This document shows positions 1-10,346 of a stretch of DNA of 64,000 nucleotides, one piece after another. Under the pieces are notes generated by a model that ran no database searches, had not been told where the DNA came from, and saw only the letters and a program-made list of their open reading frames with translations. The translations under genes were made by a program, and so were the position numbers. Source of the DNA: Sphingobium sp. AS12 (lineage in GTDB: Bacteria > Pseudomonadota > Alphaproteobacteria > Sphingomonadales > Sphingomonadaceae). Positions within the stretch are counted from its first letter, which is position 1. Each line of letters opens with the position of its first letter. The DNA lies in NCBI RefSeq assembly GCF_019097845.1, contig NZ_JAHRGM010000056.1:186001-250000 (forward strand), read 5' to 3'.

Positions 1-3000
1 GGCGAGGACAGCTTCTCCTACGTCATCACCGACGATCTCCAGGGCGACAGCAGCGCGACCGTGCAGATCGCCGTCGAAGGGCGTCACGAAGCGCCCTATG
101 CCGGCCCCGACAGCTTCTCGACGCTCGAGCAAACCCCGATCGTCATAACGCCAGCGCAGCTCCTGGCGAACGACCATGACGTCGATGGCGATCCTATCCG
201 CCTCGTCGGAGTCCTCAATGCCGCTCACGGCACGCTGAACTTCGACGGCACGACGATCGTCTTCACACCCGACGCCGACTTCAGCGGGCAGGCCGGGTTC
301 GACTATATCATCAACGACGATGTCGATGGCGCACGGACCGGCACCGTCACCATCAATGTGCAATCGACCAACCATGCACCGACCGCAGTGGCCGACCTGT
401 TCAGCACGGACGAGGATACGCCGTTCGAATTCACAGCCGCCGACCTGATCGGCAACGACAGCGACCTTGACGGCGATACGGTCAGTCTCGTCTCGCTTGA
501 GACAAGCGGCGACCTGGGCCGCATTCAGCGCCTGCCAGGTGGACGCTACAGCTTCGTGCCCAAGGAAAATGCCAGCGGGACCGCGACCTTCCGCTACACG
601 ATCACGGACGGCCGTCTGACAAGCACCGGGACCTTCTCGTTCGAGATCGCACCGGTCAACGATGCCCCCTACGCCAATTCCGATGGCGTGGGCACCGGCA
701 ACAATCCGCAAGGCGTGTTCGTCGGCGACCAGGACACGGCTCTCATCATCGACCTGGCTACGCTTCTTGCCAACGATCGTGACATCGAGGGCGACAGCTT
801 TGCAATCGTCGAACTGCTCGATGGCGACAATGGCACCGTTGCCATGGTCGGAAACACCGCCGTCTTCACGCCCCGCGAGGGCTATTTTGGCAACGCCGCC
901 TTCTCCTATCGCGTCACCGACGCGCATGGCGCAGATCGCATCGGCCGAGTGTCCCTCACCATCCTGCCGGAGTTCAACATTCCGATCGCAGTGTCCGACC
1001 ATGGGTTCGGCACGCTCGAAGACACCTATATCGATATCGATCCGGCCCAGCTTCTTGCGAATGACTATGATCCTGAAGGCGAGACGATCACCTTCCTCGG
1101 CTTCATCGGCGCGCCGGCCGATGCTTCGATCGCGACACTCGAGAACGGACAGTATCGGATCACGCCCGCGGCAAACTTCCATGGCACGCTGCTGCTCAGC
1201 TATGCGATCACGAACGCCTCCGGATTCCCGGTCACGGCCACTGTCGAGATTGAGGTCCTGCCGGTCAACGACGCGCCGATCGCGGGCGACGACACCTTGT
1301 CGCTCAGCGAAGATCAGCCGCCGCTGACGCTGTTCATCTCCCAACTGCTTGAGAATGACATCGAGCCCGACAACCAGGCCCTTGTCTTCAGCCGCATCGT
1401 CGACACGCACGGCCTGACGGTTACCACCAATGGCATCGGCCAGCTCATCATCACGCCCGATGCCGATTTCAACGGCGATGCCTGGTTCGACTATGAAGTC
1501 ACCGATTCCGCCAGCGTCACCGACATCGCCCGGGTCGCGGTCACGATCGCCGCGGTGAACGATGCGCCAGTGATCGGCGCGATCCCTGCCCTGCGTGGGA
1601 CCGAGGACCAGCCGTTCACGGCGACCTTGCCCGACAATCTTGTTTCAGATGCCGATGGCGACACGGTTCTTGTCGAAGTCCGCGGTGTCGGCGGCGCGGC
1701 TCTGCCATCCTGGCTTGCCTATGATCGCCAGACCAGGACGTTCACCGGCACGCCGCCGGCCAATTTCAATGGTACAGTAACCCTGGAAATCCTGGCGGCG
1801 GACCAGACGGCTACGGTCATCCGTCAGTTTGCGATCGTCATCGATGCGGTCAACGATGCTCCGGTCCTGACGCAGGCGCTGGCCGACCTGTCGGGAACCG
1901 AAGACCAGCCTTTCAGCTTCGCCCTTCAGACCGGTGCGTTCACGGACAATGATGGCGATGCATTGACCTTCTCGGTCACTCTCGCCGACGGCAGCCCGCT
2001 GCCCGCCTGGCTTAGCGTCGCAAATGGTGTGCTCTCAGGACAGCCGCCGGCAAACTTCAATGGCATTCTGGGCCTGCGCATCACCGCGAGTGACGGCCAG
2101 GGCAGCGTCAGCGACGCGTTCGATCTGGTGATTGCAGGCACCAACGATGCGCCCATGGTGGCGCAACCGATCGCAGACATGGCCTCGAGCGAGGACAGCC
2201 CGGTCGACTTGCTGCTCCCGACCGGAATCTTTACGGATATCGATGGGGACGTGATCACGCTCGTGGCCCATCTGGGTGACGGTTCACCACTTCCGGCATG
2301 GCTATCATTCGATGGTGCCCGGTTCACCGGCACCCCACCTGCCAACTATCACGGGACCATCGAAATCGAGGTCCGGGCGAGTGATGGCAACGCAAGTGCC
2401 GCCGACACCTTCGCGCTCACAATCACGCCGCTCAACGATGCCCCGGTCGCGGCTCTTGCCCTGGTCGATCGACAGAACCTCGAAGACCAGGCCATCGACT
2501 TCACGATTCCGTCGGGCGCCTTCAGCGACGTTGATGGCGATGCATTGACCTTGTCCGCCACCCTTGCCTCGGGTGATCCGCTGCCGTCCTGGCTGCAGTT
2601 CGATGCCGGCCGCTTCACCGGTCAGCCGCCTGCCAACTTCAACGGCCTCCTCAATATCGTCGTCGCCGCATCGGACGGGTTACTCTCGACGAGCGCCACG
2701 TTCCGCCTGATCATCGATCCCGTCAACGATGCGCCTGTTGTGGTACAGACGCTGGCAGATGTGTCTGTCGCGGAAGACATGGCGATCGACATCGCCGTCC
2801 CGGCCAGCAGCTTCAGCGATATGGATGGCGATGTGCTCACTTTGAGCGCACGGCTTGGCGACGGCGCGCCGCTACCATCATGGCTGGTTTTCGCAGGCGG
2901 ACGTATCACCGGAACGCCGCCTGCCAACTATAATGGGTCCATCGAGATCACGGTAGAGGCAAGCGATGGCAGTGCCAGCGTCACCGACAGCTTCCTGCTC

Positions 3001-6000
3001 ACCGTCACGCCCGTCAACGATGCGCCCGTGGTGCTGACGCCTATCGCCGATCATGAGTACGCAGAGGACCAGGCCATCGACCTGCTCCTGCCTACCGGTA
3101 GCTTCGCCGATGTGGACGGCGATGCGCTTGCTCTCTCCGCCACGCTGGCCGGCGGCGACGCCCTGCCCTCCTGGCTCGCCTTCGATGCGGCAACCCGCCG
3201 CTTCACCGGCCAGCCTCCGGCTAATTTCCATGGCACGCTGGAGATCCGCGTTACCGCAAGCGATGGCACAATGAGCGTTGCAGACAGCTTCATGCTCGCG
3301 ATAAGCCCGGTCAACGATGCGCCGGTCCTGATCGCTGCGCTGCCCGATGTGAGCCTCTCAGGCGCCAATGCGATCGATGTGGCCCTGCCCCTTGGCAGCT
3401 TCACCGATGTCGATGGCGATATGCTGTCTCTCACCGCGCGCCTCGCTGGCGGAAATCCCCTGCCCTCCTGGCTCGCCTTCGACGGCGCACGCTTCACTGG
3501 TACGCCGCCCGCAGGCTACACCGCGATCGACATCGAGGTCATCGCAAGTGACGGCAGCTTGTCCGTCTCTGATATCTTCCGCCTGACGCTCGATGCCTCC
3601 AGCGGGGAGAATGACGCCCCGGTGCTGCTGCAGCCACTTAGCGATGTCGCCACCATCCGCGGCGCGACGCTCGATGTAACGATACCTGCGGGCGCCTTCA
3701 GCGATCCCGATGGCGATGCACTTACCTATACGGCAAGCATGACCGATGGCTCGACACTGCCTTCCTGGCTGAGCTTGACAGATGGCCATCTGACCGGGAC
3801 CGTGGGTGCGGGTGCGCTTGGCGACTACAGCATCCGCATCACCGCCAGCGACGGAAGTCTTTCGGCAAGCGACACGATCACACTAGTCGTCGGCATGCTG
3901 CCGACCGGTCCCGAGTACACGCCCTCGCAATGGAGCCAGTTTACCGAGGGCAACGACCGCATTGTCGGTCGCGGCGCGCAGAATGCTGGCATATGGGCGC
4001 TGGGCGGCGACGACTACATGACTGCCGACGCCTGGGCCGTTTCGCTGCACGGCGAGGACGGGAACGATATCCTTGAGTTCATGTACTATAGTGGCTCTGG
4101 CGAAGGCGGCGCAGGCGCGGATACCTTCATCTTCGACGGCTTCTCGCTCCTCGCCGGCGGTGAAGCGGAGACATGGGCGACCATCGCCGACTTCACAGAT
4201 GGTGTAGATCGCATAGGCATCGTCAATGGCACGGGAGGCGTCGACGGTTTTGCCGAGCTCGCGGCGCACATGATCCAGAACGGCGCGAACGTCGACATTG
4301 TCCTCGCGGGCCTGCCCGCGATCGTCATTGAGGACATCACGCTTGCCGACCTTGATGCCTCGGACTTCATGTTCGGTAGCTGGGCAACATCGGGCGGCTT
4401 CGGACCGACTCCGACAACAGGGGCGGTTCCCTGGCCCACGACGACGGCCACGCGCATGCTGAGCGATTGGCAGAATATCGGCAGCGCGAGCGAACGGATC
4501 CTTGGCAACGGTGCGAGCGGCGCCTCTGTCGATGCCCTGGACGGCGACGACTATGTCACGGCCGACAACTGGTCAGTCAGCGTCTATGGCGGCCGCGGTA
4601 ACGATGTTATCGAGTTGTTTGGTACCCAGAACTACGCCATGGGCGGCGCGGGCTACGACTATTTCGTGTTCGACTCGACCATGTTGGAGGCAGAGGCCTG
4701 GGAGGAGCTTTGGGCGACGATCGGCGACTTCCACGATGGCGCCGACAAGATCGTTTTCCTCAACGGCTCGGACGGTCTCACCAGCTTCGCGGACCTCGCT
4801 CCGTTCCTTTCGCAGGACGGGGACGACGTGAAGATCGCAATCAATGGCCGTCCGGCGATCGTCGTCGAGGATGTTGCACTCTCGAACTTTGGTGCTGACG
4901 ACTTCCTGTTCGTCAATCAGCCCACCGCGCTGAACGCAGGCCTCAATGGCCAGGCGCTCCGGATCGGCACGACGGTCGGACTTCAGACGATTTCGGCAAA
5001 CGGTTATTCGAACGTGACCGTCACGGGGACCAATCGTGCCAACACGCTCGATTTCACCAATGTCACGCTGACTGGGATCGTCGCGATAAACGGCCTTGAC
5101 GGCGACGATGTCATCATGGGCTCCGCTGCCGCGGATACGATCCAGGGCGGCGCGGGCAATGACACGCTGAACGGTGGCTCCGGCAACGACACGCTGGTGG
5201 GCGGTATCGGCGACGATGCGCTCAGCGGCGGGCTCGGCGACGACCTGTTCAAGGCAACAGGGACCGGTGACGGGTATGACGGCGTGGACGGCGGCACTGG
5301 CAATGACACGATCGCTGCGCAGGCCAACAACACCGCCATCGGCCTTACGTCCCTGTCCGGCGTCGAAACAATCACCGCCGGCATTTACACCGGCGTCTAT
5401 ATCCGCGGCTCGGCAAATAACGATCTACTCGACTTTGGCGCGTCCACGCTCGTCAATATCACGCGGATCGATGGCGGAACGGGCGATGACACCATCTTTG
5501 GTTCCGCCGGAAACGACACCATCCTGGGGTCTGCCGGAAACGACAACTTGTCGGGCGGTATCGGAAACGACGTGTTCCAATTCACTGGAACCGCTGCCGG
5601 AAACGACACTATCGACGGCGGCGCAGGCACGGACAGCATCGTGGCTCTCGCCAACAATGCAATCATCCGTCTCGCCGCCTTCTCGAACATCGAGACGATC
5701 TCGGGTGGAACCTATAGCGGCGTCACGATTGCCGGCAGCGACAATGCCGACAGCTTCGATTTTACGAGCGTGACGTTGAGCGCCATCACGAAGATCTCCG
5801 GTAACGCGGGTGACGATCTGATCGTCGGCAATAGCGCGGCGAACGTAATCTCCGGCGGAGACGGTCAGGACACGCTCTATGGCGGAGACGGCAACGATAC
5901 CATCACGGGCGACGCTGGCGACGATGTCCTGGTCGGGGGTGCCGGCAATGACAGCCTCAATGGCGGCGCGGGCATCGATTGGGTCGATTATTCGGCCTAC

Positions 6001-7989
6001 ACCACCAACCTCAGCATCAGCCTGGCCGTCACGACCGCGCAGGGCGTCGCAAGCGGCGAATCTGACACTATCACGAATGTCGAAAATGTGCGCGGCGGCG
6101 CGGGCAACGACACGCTGACCGGCTCGAGCGCAGCCAATATACTGGAAGGCGGGGCAGGAACCGACACACTGAACGGCGGCGGTGGAAACGATACCCTGCT
6201 GGGCGGTTCCGGGAATGACGGCCTCAATGGCGGTGACGGCACCGATATGCTCGATGGCGCAGATGGCGATGACATCCTCAACGGGGACGCCGGGAACGAC
6301 ACGATCCTTGGCGGGGCGGGCAACGACCAGCTCAATGGCGGCACCGGCGCGGACAATCTGAACGGAGGCGAAGGAGACGATACGCTCACTGGTGGCGACG
6401 CAAACGATATTCTCGCAGGCGGGGCAGGAACGGATCAAATCTATGCCGGAATTGGCGACGACATCATCGATGGCGGTGATGGCAACGATACGATCACCGG
6501 TGACGCAGGCGCCGATCAGATTGCTGGCGGCGCGGGCAATGACAGCATCTACGGCGGCGATGGCAATGACGTGATCTATGGCGATGGCGGCAACGACACC
6601 GTCACCGGCGACGCCGGCGACGACTTCATTGCCCCGGGAACCGGCAATGACATGGTCTATGCCGGAGGCGGGACAGATACCCTGTCCTACGCCACCGCAA
6701 CGGCGGCCTGGGTCGTCAACCTTGGCGCCAATTCCGCGACTTCGGGCGCGGAGACCGATGGCGTGTATGATTTCGAGAATGTGGAGACGGGGTCAGGTAA
6801 TGACGTCATCATCGGCAATGCGGCGGCCAATGCGATGAATGGCGGCGGCGGCAACGACCGGCTGACGGGCGGCGCAGGCAACGATGTGATCAACGGTGGC
6901 GCCGGATCGGACATTGGCGTGTTCGCCGGGATATCTACAACCTATTCGATCTCAACTGTGGGCGGCAACATACAGATCGTCGACAACGCCGCCTCCCAGG
7001 ACGGCAATGACGGCACCGACACCTTGACCGGCGTCGAGATCGCCGAATTCAAGAACGGCGTGCAGATTGGCTTGGCTGCTCCCATCCTCCTCGATCTCGA
7101 TGGTGGCGGGGTGACGACGGTATCCGCGTTGGCTAGCAGTGCTGCCTATGACATGGATGCCGACGGGATTGCCGACGACACCAGCTGGATGGGCGCCGGC
7201 GAGGGCATGTTGTTCCTCGACCGCGACGGCGACGGTACGCTCAGCAATGCCGGCGAGTTCAGCTTCGTGAACGACCTGCCCGGTGCGGCCAGCGACCTTG
7301 CAGGACTGCGCGCTTTCGACAGCAACGCCGATGGCATCCTATCGGGCACCGACGCTCGCTTCGCACAGTTCCGCATCTGGCAGGACCGGAACGGCGACGG
7401 AACGGTCGATGACGGCGAGATCACAACGCTCGACGGATCAGGTGTTCAGTCAATCAATCTCGCCGGCACCGCCGTTGAGGGCAAATTTGACCTCGGCGAG
7501 ACCGTGATCGTCAATAAGGGCAGCTATACCCGCGCCGACGGTTCGGCGGCCGAGTTCGTCGATGCCGCCCTCACCTATTTCTCCAGCACCTCTCCTGCCG
7601 TGGTGAACGAGTTGCCAGACGGTGGCATACCGAACAAAGCCGATGCAGGGATTATCGACCCGTTTGCGGCGGCCGACCAACTCGCGACAGCCCTTGAAGA
7701 TGGCTTTAGCAATTTTGCCGATCTCGCAACCAACTCCCCAGGCCGCGACCGTCTGATCCGGATATCCGAGTCACCCCCTGCCATCGTGAAGCTCTTCGCG
7801 GGCGAGGGAAGCGAGACTCTCGACAAAGTGGCGGATCAACAGCCCTTTGCGCCTTCAGACCCGACCCGGATCAACCAGACCGTTGCTTCCATGATCCAGA
7901 GCATGGTGACATTCGGAGCCCAACCGGCAGGCGACGGTCTTACGGGCTGGAAGCAGGAGGCGACAAAACCTGTCGACTTCTTCGCATAA
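1..7989 (+). CDS. Giant cadherin/RTX protein exported by type I secretion, 5'-truncated by window edge
   Basis: The reading frame is open from base 1, and its first 20 codons already read as the end of a cadherin-like domain, so the start lies outside the window. About 2660 residues are visible. Order seen: five cadherin-like domains (to about base 1550), eight dystroglycan-type cadherin repeats beginning NDAPV (1558-3897), two related 150-residue modules (about 3920-4915), long blocks of GGxGxD calcium-binding nonapeptides (about 5090-6910), then an EF-hand-like module with DLDGGG, DMDADG and DRDGDG loops (7087-7560) and a short C-terminal tail. This is the layout of a type I secretion substrate that folds outside the cell on calcium. 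The transporter genes follow 671 bases downstream. Its last module matches the three end modules of the 5024-residue protein downstream, so both probably use the same exporter. A surface adhesin or matrix protein is most likely; no enzymatic domain is visible in this part. Confidence 0.9.
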   Translation, partial: GEDSFSYVITDDLQGDSSATVQIAVEGRHEAPYAGPDSFSTLEQTPIVITPAQLLANDHDVDGDPIRLVGVLNAAHGTLNFDGTTIVFTPDADFSGQAGFDYIINDDVDGARTGTVTINVQSTNHAPTAVADLFSTDEDTPFEFTAADLIGNDSDLDGDTVSLVSLETSGDLGRIQRLPGGRYSFVPKENASGTATFRYTITDGRLTSTGTFSFEIAPVNDAPYANSDGVGTGNNPQGVFVGDQDTALIIDLATLLANDRDIEGDSFAIVELLDGDNGTVAMVGNTAVFTPREGYFGNAAFSYRVTDAHGADRIGRVSLTILPEFNIPIAVSDHGFGTLEDTYIDIDPAQLLANDYDPEGETITFLGFIGAPADASIATLENGQYRITPAANFHGTLLLSYAITNASGFPVTATVEIEVLPVNDAPIAGDDTLSLSEDQPPLTLFISQLLENDIEPDNQALVFSRIVDTHGLTVTTNGIGQLIITPDADFNGDAWFDYEVTDSASVTDIARVAVTIAAVNDAPVIGAIPALRGTEDQPFTATLPDNLVSDADGDTVLVEVRGVGGAALPSWLAYDRQTRTFTGTPPANFNGTVTLEILAADQTATVIRQFAIVIDAVNDAPVLTQALADLSGTEDQPFSFALQTGAFTDNDGDALTFSVTLADGSPLPAWLSVANGVLSGQPPANFNGILGLRITASDGQGSVSDAFDLVIAGTNDAPMVAQPIADMASSEDSPVDLLLPTGIFTDIDGDVITLVAHLGDGSPLPAWLSFDGARFTGTPPANYHGTIEIEVRASDGNASAADTFALTITPLNDAPVAALALVDRQNLEDQAIDFTIPSGAFSDVDGDALTLSATLASGDPLPSWLQFDAGRFTGQPPANFNGLLNIVVAASDGLLSTSATFRLIIDPVNDAPVVVQTLADVSVAEDMAIDIAVPASSFSDMDGDVLTLSARLGDGAPLPSWLVFAGGRITGTPPANYNGSIEITVEASDGSASVTDSFLLTVTPVNDAPVVLTPIADHEYAEDQAIDLLLPTGSFADVDGDALALSATLAGGDALPSWLAFDAATRRFTGQPPANFHGTLEIRVTASDGTMSVADSFMLAISPVNDAPVLIAALPDVSLSGANAIDVALPLGSFTDVDGDMLSLTARLAGGNPLPSWLAFDGARFTGTPPAGYTAIDIEVIASDGSLSVSDIFRLTLDASSGENDAPVLLQPLSDVATIRGATLDVTIPAGAFSDPDGDALTYTASMTDGSTLPSWLSLTDGHLTGTVGAGALGDYSIRITASDGSLSASDTITLVVGMLPTGPEYTPSQWSQFTEGNDRIVGRGAQNAGIWALGGDDYMTADAWAVSLHGEDGNDILEFMYYSGSGEGGAGADTFIFDGFSLLAGGEAETWATIADFTDGVDRIGIVNGTGGVDGFAELAAHMIQNGANVDIVLAGLPAIVIEDITLADLDASDFMFGSWATSGGFGPTPTTGAVPWPTTTATRMLSDWQNIGSASERILGNGASGASVDALDGDDYVTADNWSVSVYGGRGNDVIELFGTQNYAMGGAGYDYFVFDSTMLEAEAWEELWATIGDFHDGADKIVFLNGSDGLTSFADLAPFLSQDGDDVKIAINGRPAIVVEDVALSNFGADDFLFVNQPTALNAGLNGQALRIGTTVGLQTISANGYSNVTVTGTNRANTLDFTNVTLTGIVAINGLDGDDVIMGSAAADTIQGGAGNDTLNGGSGNDTLVGGIGDDALSGGLGDDLFKATGTGDGYDGVDGGTGNDTIAAQANNTAIGLTSLSGVETITAGIYTGVYIRGSANNDLLDFGASTLVNITRIDGGTGDDTIFGSAGNDTILGSAGNDNLSGGIGNDVFQFTGTAAGNDTIDGGAGTDSIVALANNAIIRLAAFSNIETISGGTYSGVTIAGSDNADSFDFTSVTLSAITKISGNAGDDLIVGNSAANVISGGDGQDTLYGGDGNDTITGDAGDDVLVGGAGNDSLNGGAGIDWVDYSAYTTNLSISLAVTTAQGVASGESDTITNVENVRGGAGNDTLTGSSAANILEGGAGTDTLNGGGGNDTLLGGSGNDGLNGGDGTDMLDGADGDDILNGDAGNDTILGGAGNDQLNGGTGADNLNGGEGDDTLTGGDANDILAGGAGTDQIYAGIGDDIIDGGDGNDTITGDAGADQIAGGAGNDSIYGGDGNDVIYGDGGNDTVTGDAGDDFIAPGTGNDMVYAGGGTDTLSYATATAAWVVNLGANSATSGAETDGVYDFENVETGSGNDVIIGNAAANAMNGGGGNDRLTGGAGNDVINGGAGSDIGVFAGISTTYSISTVGGNIQIVDNAASQDGNDGTDTLTGVEIAEFKNGVQIGLAAPILLDLDGGGVTTVSALASSAAYDMDADGIADDTSWMGAGEGMLFLDRDGDGTLSNAGEFSFVNDLPGAASDLAGLRAFDSNADGILSGTDARFAQFRIWQDRNGDGTVDDGEITTLDGSGVQSINLAGTAVEGKFDLGETVIVNKGSYTRADGSAAEFVDAALTYFSSTSPAVVNELPDGGIPNKADAGIIDPFAAADQLATALEDGFSNFADLATNSPGRDRLIRISESPPAIVKLFAGEGSETLDKVADQQPFAPSDPTRINQTVASMIQSMVTFGAQPAGDGLTGWKQEATKPVDFFA
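1558..3897 (+). repeat. Eight tandem dystroglycan-type cadherin repeats of about 295 bases
   Basis: Within the first gene the motif NDAP recurs at bases 1558, 1852, 2143, 2434, 2724, 3015, 3312 and 3610, a period of 290-298 bases. Each unit also carries a DxDGD loop, a (L)PxWL motif and, in most units, a GxPPAN motif. The repeats are diverged at the DNA level, so this is a protein-domain array rather than a recent slippage product. Confidence 0.85.
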
Positions 7990-8021
7990 TGGGCGTGGAA
8001 ACGCACAGACCGCAGCATATG

Positions 8022-8051
8022 GGAGCCGAAGTCCGAGAGGAGTTCGGCTCC
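8022..8051 (+). terminator. Possible terminator hairpin after the first RTX gene
   Basis: A perfect 9-base inverted repeat (GGAGCCGAA / TTCGGCTCC) with a 12-base loop lies 33 bases after the stop codon. No T-run follows, so it may be a stabilising 3' hairpin rather than an intrinsic terminator. Confidence 0.35.
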
Positions 8052-8448
8052 TGTCGCGGATGCGGAAAATGCAAATCTCAGGCGCTTGATCAACGCTGGG
8101 GATATCAACGGTGGGGCAACGAGAACGAGCGCAGAAGATGGCCGAGCAGACCGCGCCGCTTGTCCATGTTGCGATCGAGACGATGGCCTGACGGAACAGG
8201 CCAGCTGATTGAAGAAAACCTACTGACAGTCTGAGCCGCCGACTACGTTGTCCGCGCCTAATTGCGTGACGCTTTATGACCCAATAAATCTTGATTAGTG
8301 CATTTGCAGTGCTCATTAAAGAAGCACGACCAATGATATTCTGTCATACCGAACAGAAAGATACTTTCATCGCCAAATGATGAGATAACACTTCAACGCG
8401 CCAAAACTTACATTCAAATTGATTGTTTTTTACTCGTAACAGAAGCAA

Positions 8449-8476
8449 TTGACTTGGCCCCTTGACGGGATAATAG
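8449..8476 (+). promoter_or_regulatory. Candidate promoter for the secretion operon
   Basis: The 671-base gap 7990-8660 holds no convincing gene and becomes AT-rich from about 8240 to 8470. Within it TTGACT (8449) and TAATAG (8471) lie 16 bases apart, a sigma-70-like arrangement about 185 bases ahead of the channel gene. Inferred from consensus only. Confidence 0.25.
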
Positions 8477-8660
8477 GTGATCCGGGGAATGAGGCGCAGC
8501 GTTTTTCCGCGCCGTTCGGGGGCTGGCAATTTCGATGTACAAGACTCTTGCTGTTGGCGTTATCGGCCGTCGGTCCGCGATCGCGACCTGCACGCAAAAT
8601 TGTGCGGCTATGCCCCATCTTTTCGCTTTTGACCGCGTTTGATCCGATCGGGATCGAGCC

Positions 8661-10346
8661 ATGGCGCGTTTTTGCTACCGGTATATCGGCGGCCTTGCCG
8701 TGACGGCGTCAGCCTTGTTGCTGACAGGCAACGCCACTGCCCAGGGTCCTTCGCAACGCCTGAACAAAGCGCATGATGCCTATCCAACCCCGCGCATTGC
8801 CTTTGACGAAGAGCCAGTGCCGCCGCCCGCCGACGATAGTCTCTCGGCCGCTATAGCGGACAGTTTTACATCCAATCCAGGGCTAGGTGCGCGCCGCTAC
8901 GATTTGCGGGCAACCGACGACGAGGTCGGCATAGCGATGTCCCAGACGCGTCCGTCGGCACAGGTGCAACTGTCAGGTGGCTATGAACTGACATTGCCCG
9001 GTGCAATCACTCAGGCAAACCGCCCCCTCTCGGACCGTCTCAACGACCCGAATATCGAGCGCAACGATCTCGCATCCCAATTTGTCATAGACCAGCCGAT
9101 TTACACGGGAGGCCGTGCAGCAAGTGCCTTGCGTGCGGCCCTTGCCGGCAGCGTAGCGGGAAGGGAAACCTTGCGCGGAGCCGAGGGTGATTTGCTCGTC
9201 GATCTGATCGCAGCTTATACCGATGTGCGCCGCGACGGCCGTTCGCTTGTAATCCGGCAGCGCAATCTACGAACTTTGGAAGCTACCCTCGACGAAATCG
9301 CCGCGCGGCGCGATGCCGGTGAACTCACCAGAACCGACATTGCGCAGGCTGAGACGCAAGTACAGGCGGCACGTGTGCAGCTCAATGCCGCCGAAACCCA
9401 GCTGGAATCCAGTCGCGCGGCGTTCACGGCCATCGTCGGCCGCGAGCCGGGCAATCTCGCGCAGGAGCCGGGGCTACCGGATTTGCCCCGTACGGCCGAC
9501 GAAGCCTTCGCGATGGCCGAAGCGAGCAACCCGGATCTTGCCGCTGCCATTGCAACCGCCCATGCATCTCAGGCGCGGATCGCGGCTGCGCAAGCGGAAG
9601 GCCGTCCCGAACTATCGATCAGAGGCACGGCCGGCACGACCGGTCCGGCCGCGCATTTCGACCGCGCAGATCAGGACGTCACATTTACCGGACGCGCCAC
9701 CCTGACGATCCCTCTGTTCGCGGGTGGTCGTATCCGCTCGGCCGTTGCCCAGGCTCGCAATCGCCAGACCGCCGATACGCTTCGTATCGAAGCAACCCGG
9801 CGGCAACTGGTCCAGGCGATCGTCAATGCCTGGAATCAGTGGGTGACGGCTGATCGAAATGCCTTGGCGCAGGATTTGCAGGTGCAGGCGGCCCGCATTT
9901 ATTATGAGGGCACGCTCGAGGAGTATCGCGAAGGGCTGCGGTCCACTTTCGACGTACTCTACGCGCAGAATTCGCTCAATGAGACGCAGATTGCCCTGCT
10001 AGGCAGCAAGCGGGACCGCTATGTCGCGCAAGCCATCCTGTTGCGCCATCTGGGCCAACTTGAGACGAAGCGGCTGCTTGCCAACCCGCCCGTTTATGCC
10101 CCGGACGATTATCTCGAAAAAGTCGAACGGCGTAGCGCCGTCCCCTGGGGCGGCGTCATTCGCACGATTGACAGGCTCGGTGCTCCGAGCGGCAGGCCTC
10201 GCGCCCCTGAGATGCCCGAATCGCAGGCAAGCGCCCTTCCTGCGGCAGCTTCGCCCGCCCAGGCCCCCCTGGACCTCATGCGCGGCGGACCGACTGCCTC
10301 AGAAACCCGCTCTCCTTCAACCGCCACCCCGAGAACCAAGCCATGA
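8661..10346 (+). CDS. TolC-family outer-membrane channel of a type I secretion system
   Basis: 561 residues. The N-terminus has a basic start and a hydrophobic stretch (about residues 8-26) ending ATAQ, a typical signal peptide. The rest has the TolC repeat pattern: alternating amphipathic helices, the FVIDQPIYTGG and LTIPLFAGGRI strand motifs in the two halves, and periodic GR..A..Q helices. TolC-family proteins form the trimeric outer-membrane duct through which type I substrates leave the cell. The C-terminal 70 residues are Pro/Ala-rich and probably disordered. The stop overlaps the start of the ABC exporter gene as ATGA, so the two are translationally coupled. Only the subfamily is uncertain. 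Confidence 0.92.
   Translation: MARFCYRYIGGLAVTASALLLTGNATAQGPSQRLNKAHDAYPTPRIAFDEEPVPPPADDSLSAAIADSFTSNPGLGARRYDLRATDDEVGIAMSQTRPSAQVQLSGGYELTLPGAITQANRPLSDRLNDPNIERNDLASQFVIDQPIYTGGRAASALRAALAGSVAGRETLRGAEGDLLVDLIAAYTDVRRDGRSLVIRQRNLRTLEATLDEIAARRDAGELTRTDIAQAETQVQAARVQLNAAETQLESSRAAFTAIVGREPGNLAQEPGLPDLPRTADEAFAMAEASNPDLAAAIATAHASQARIAAAQAEGRPELSIRGTAGTTGPAAHFDRADQDVTFTGRATLTIPLFAGGRIRSAVAQARNRQTADTLRIEATRRQLVQAIVNAWNQWVTADRNALAQDLQVQAARIYYEGTLEEYREGLRSTFDVLYAQNSLNETQIALLGSKRDRYVAQAILLRHLGQLETKRLLANPPVYAPDDYLEKVERRSAVPWGGVIRTIDRLGAPSGRPRAPEMPESQASALPAAASPAQAPLDLMRGGPTASETRSPSTATPRTKP

Noticed and set aside
5090..6910. Regular short DNA repeats resembling a repeat array or CRISPR
   Set aside because: They are in-frame codons for calcium-binding nonapeptides; there are no unique spacers and the repeats vary at third positions.
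7989..8234. 81-codon plus-strand frame just after the first RTX gene
   Set aside because: Low-complexity Arg/Gly/Glu sequence with no ribosome-binding site and spanning a hairpin; looks noncoding.
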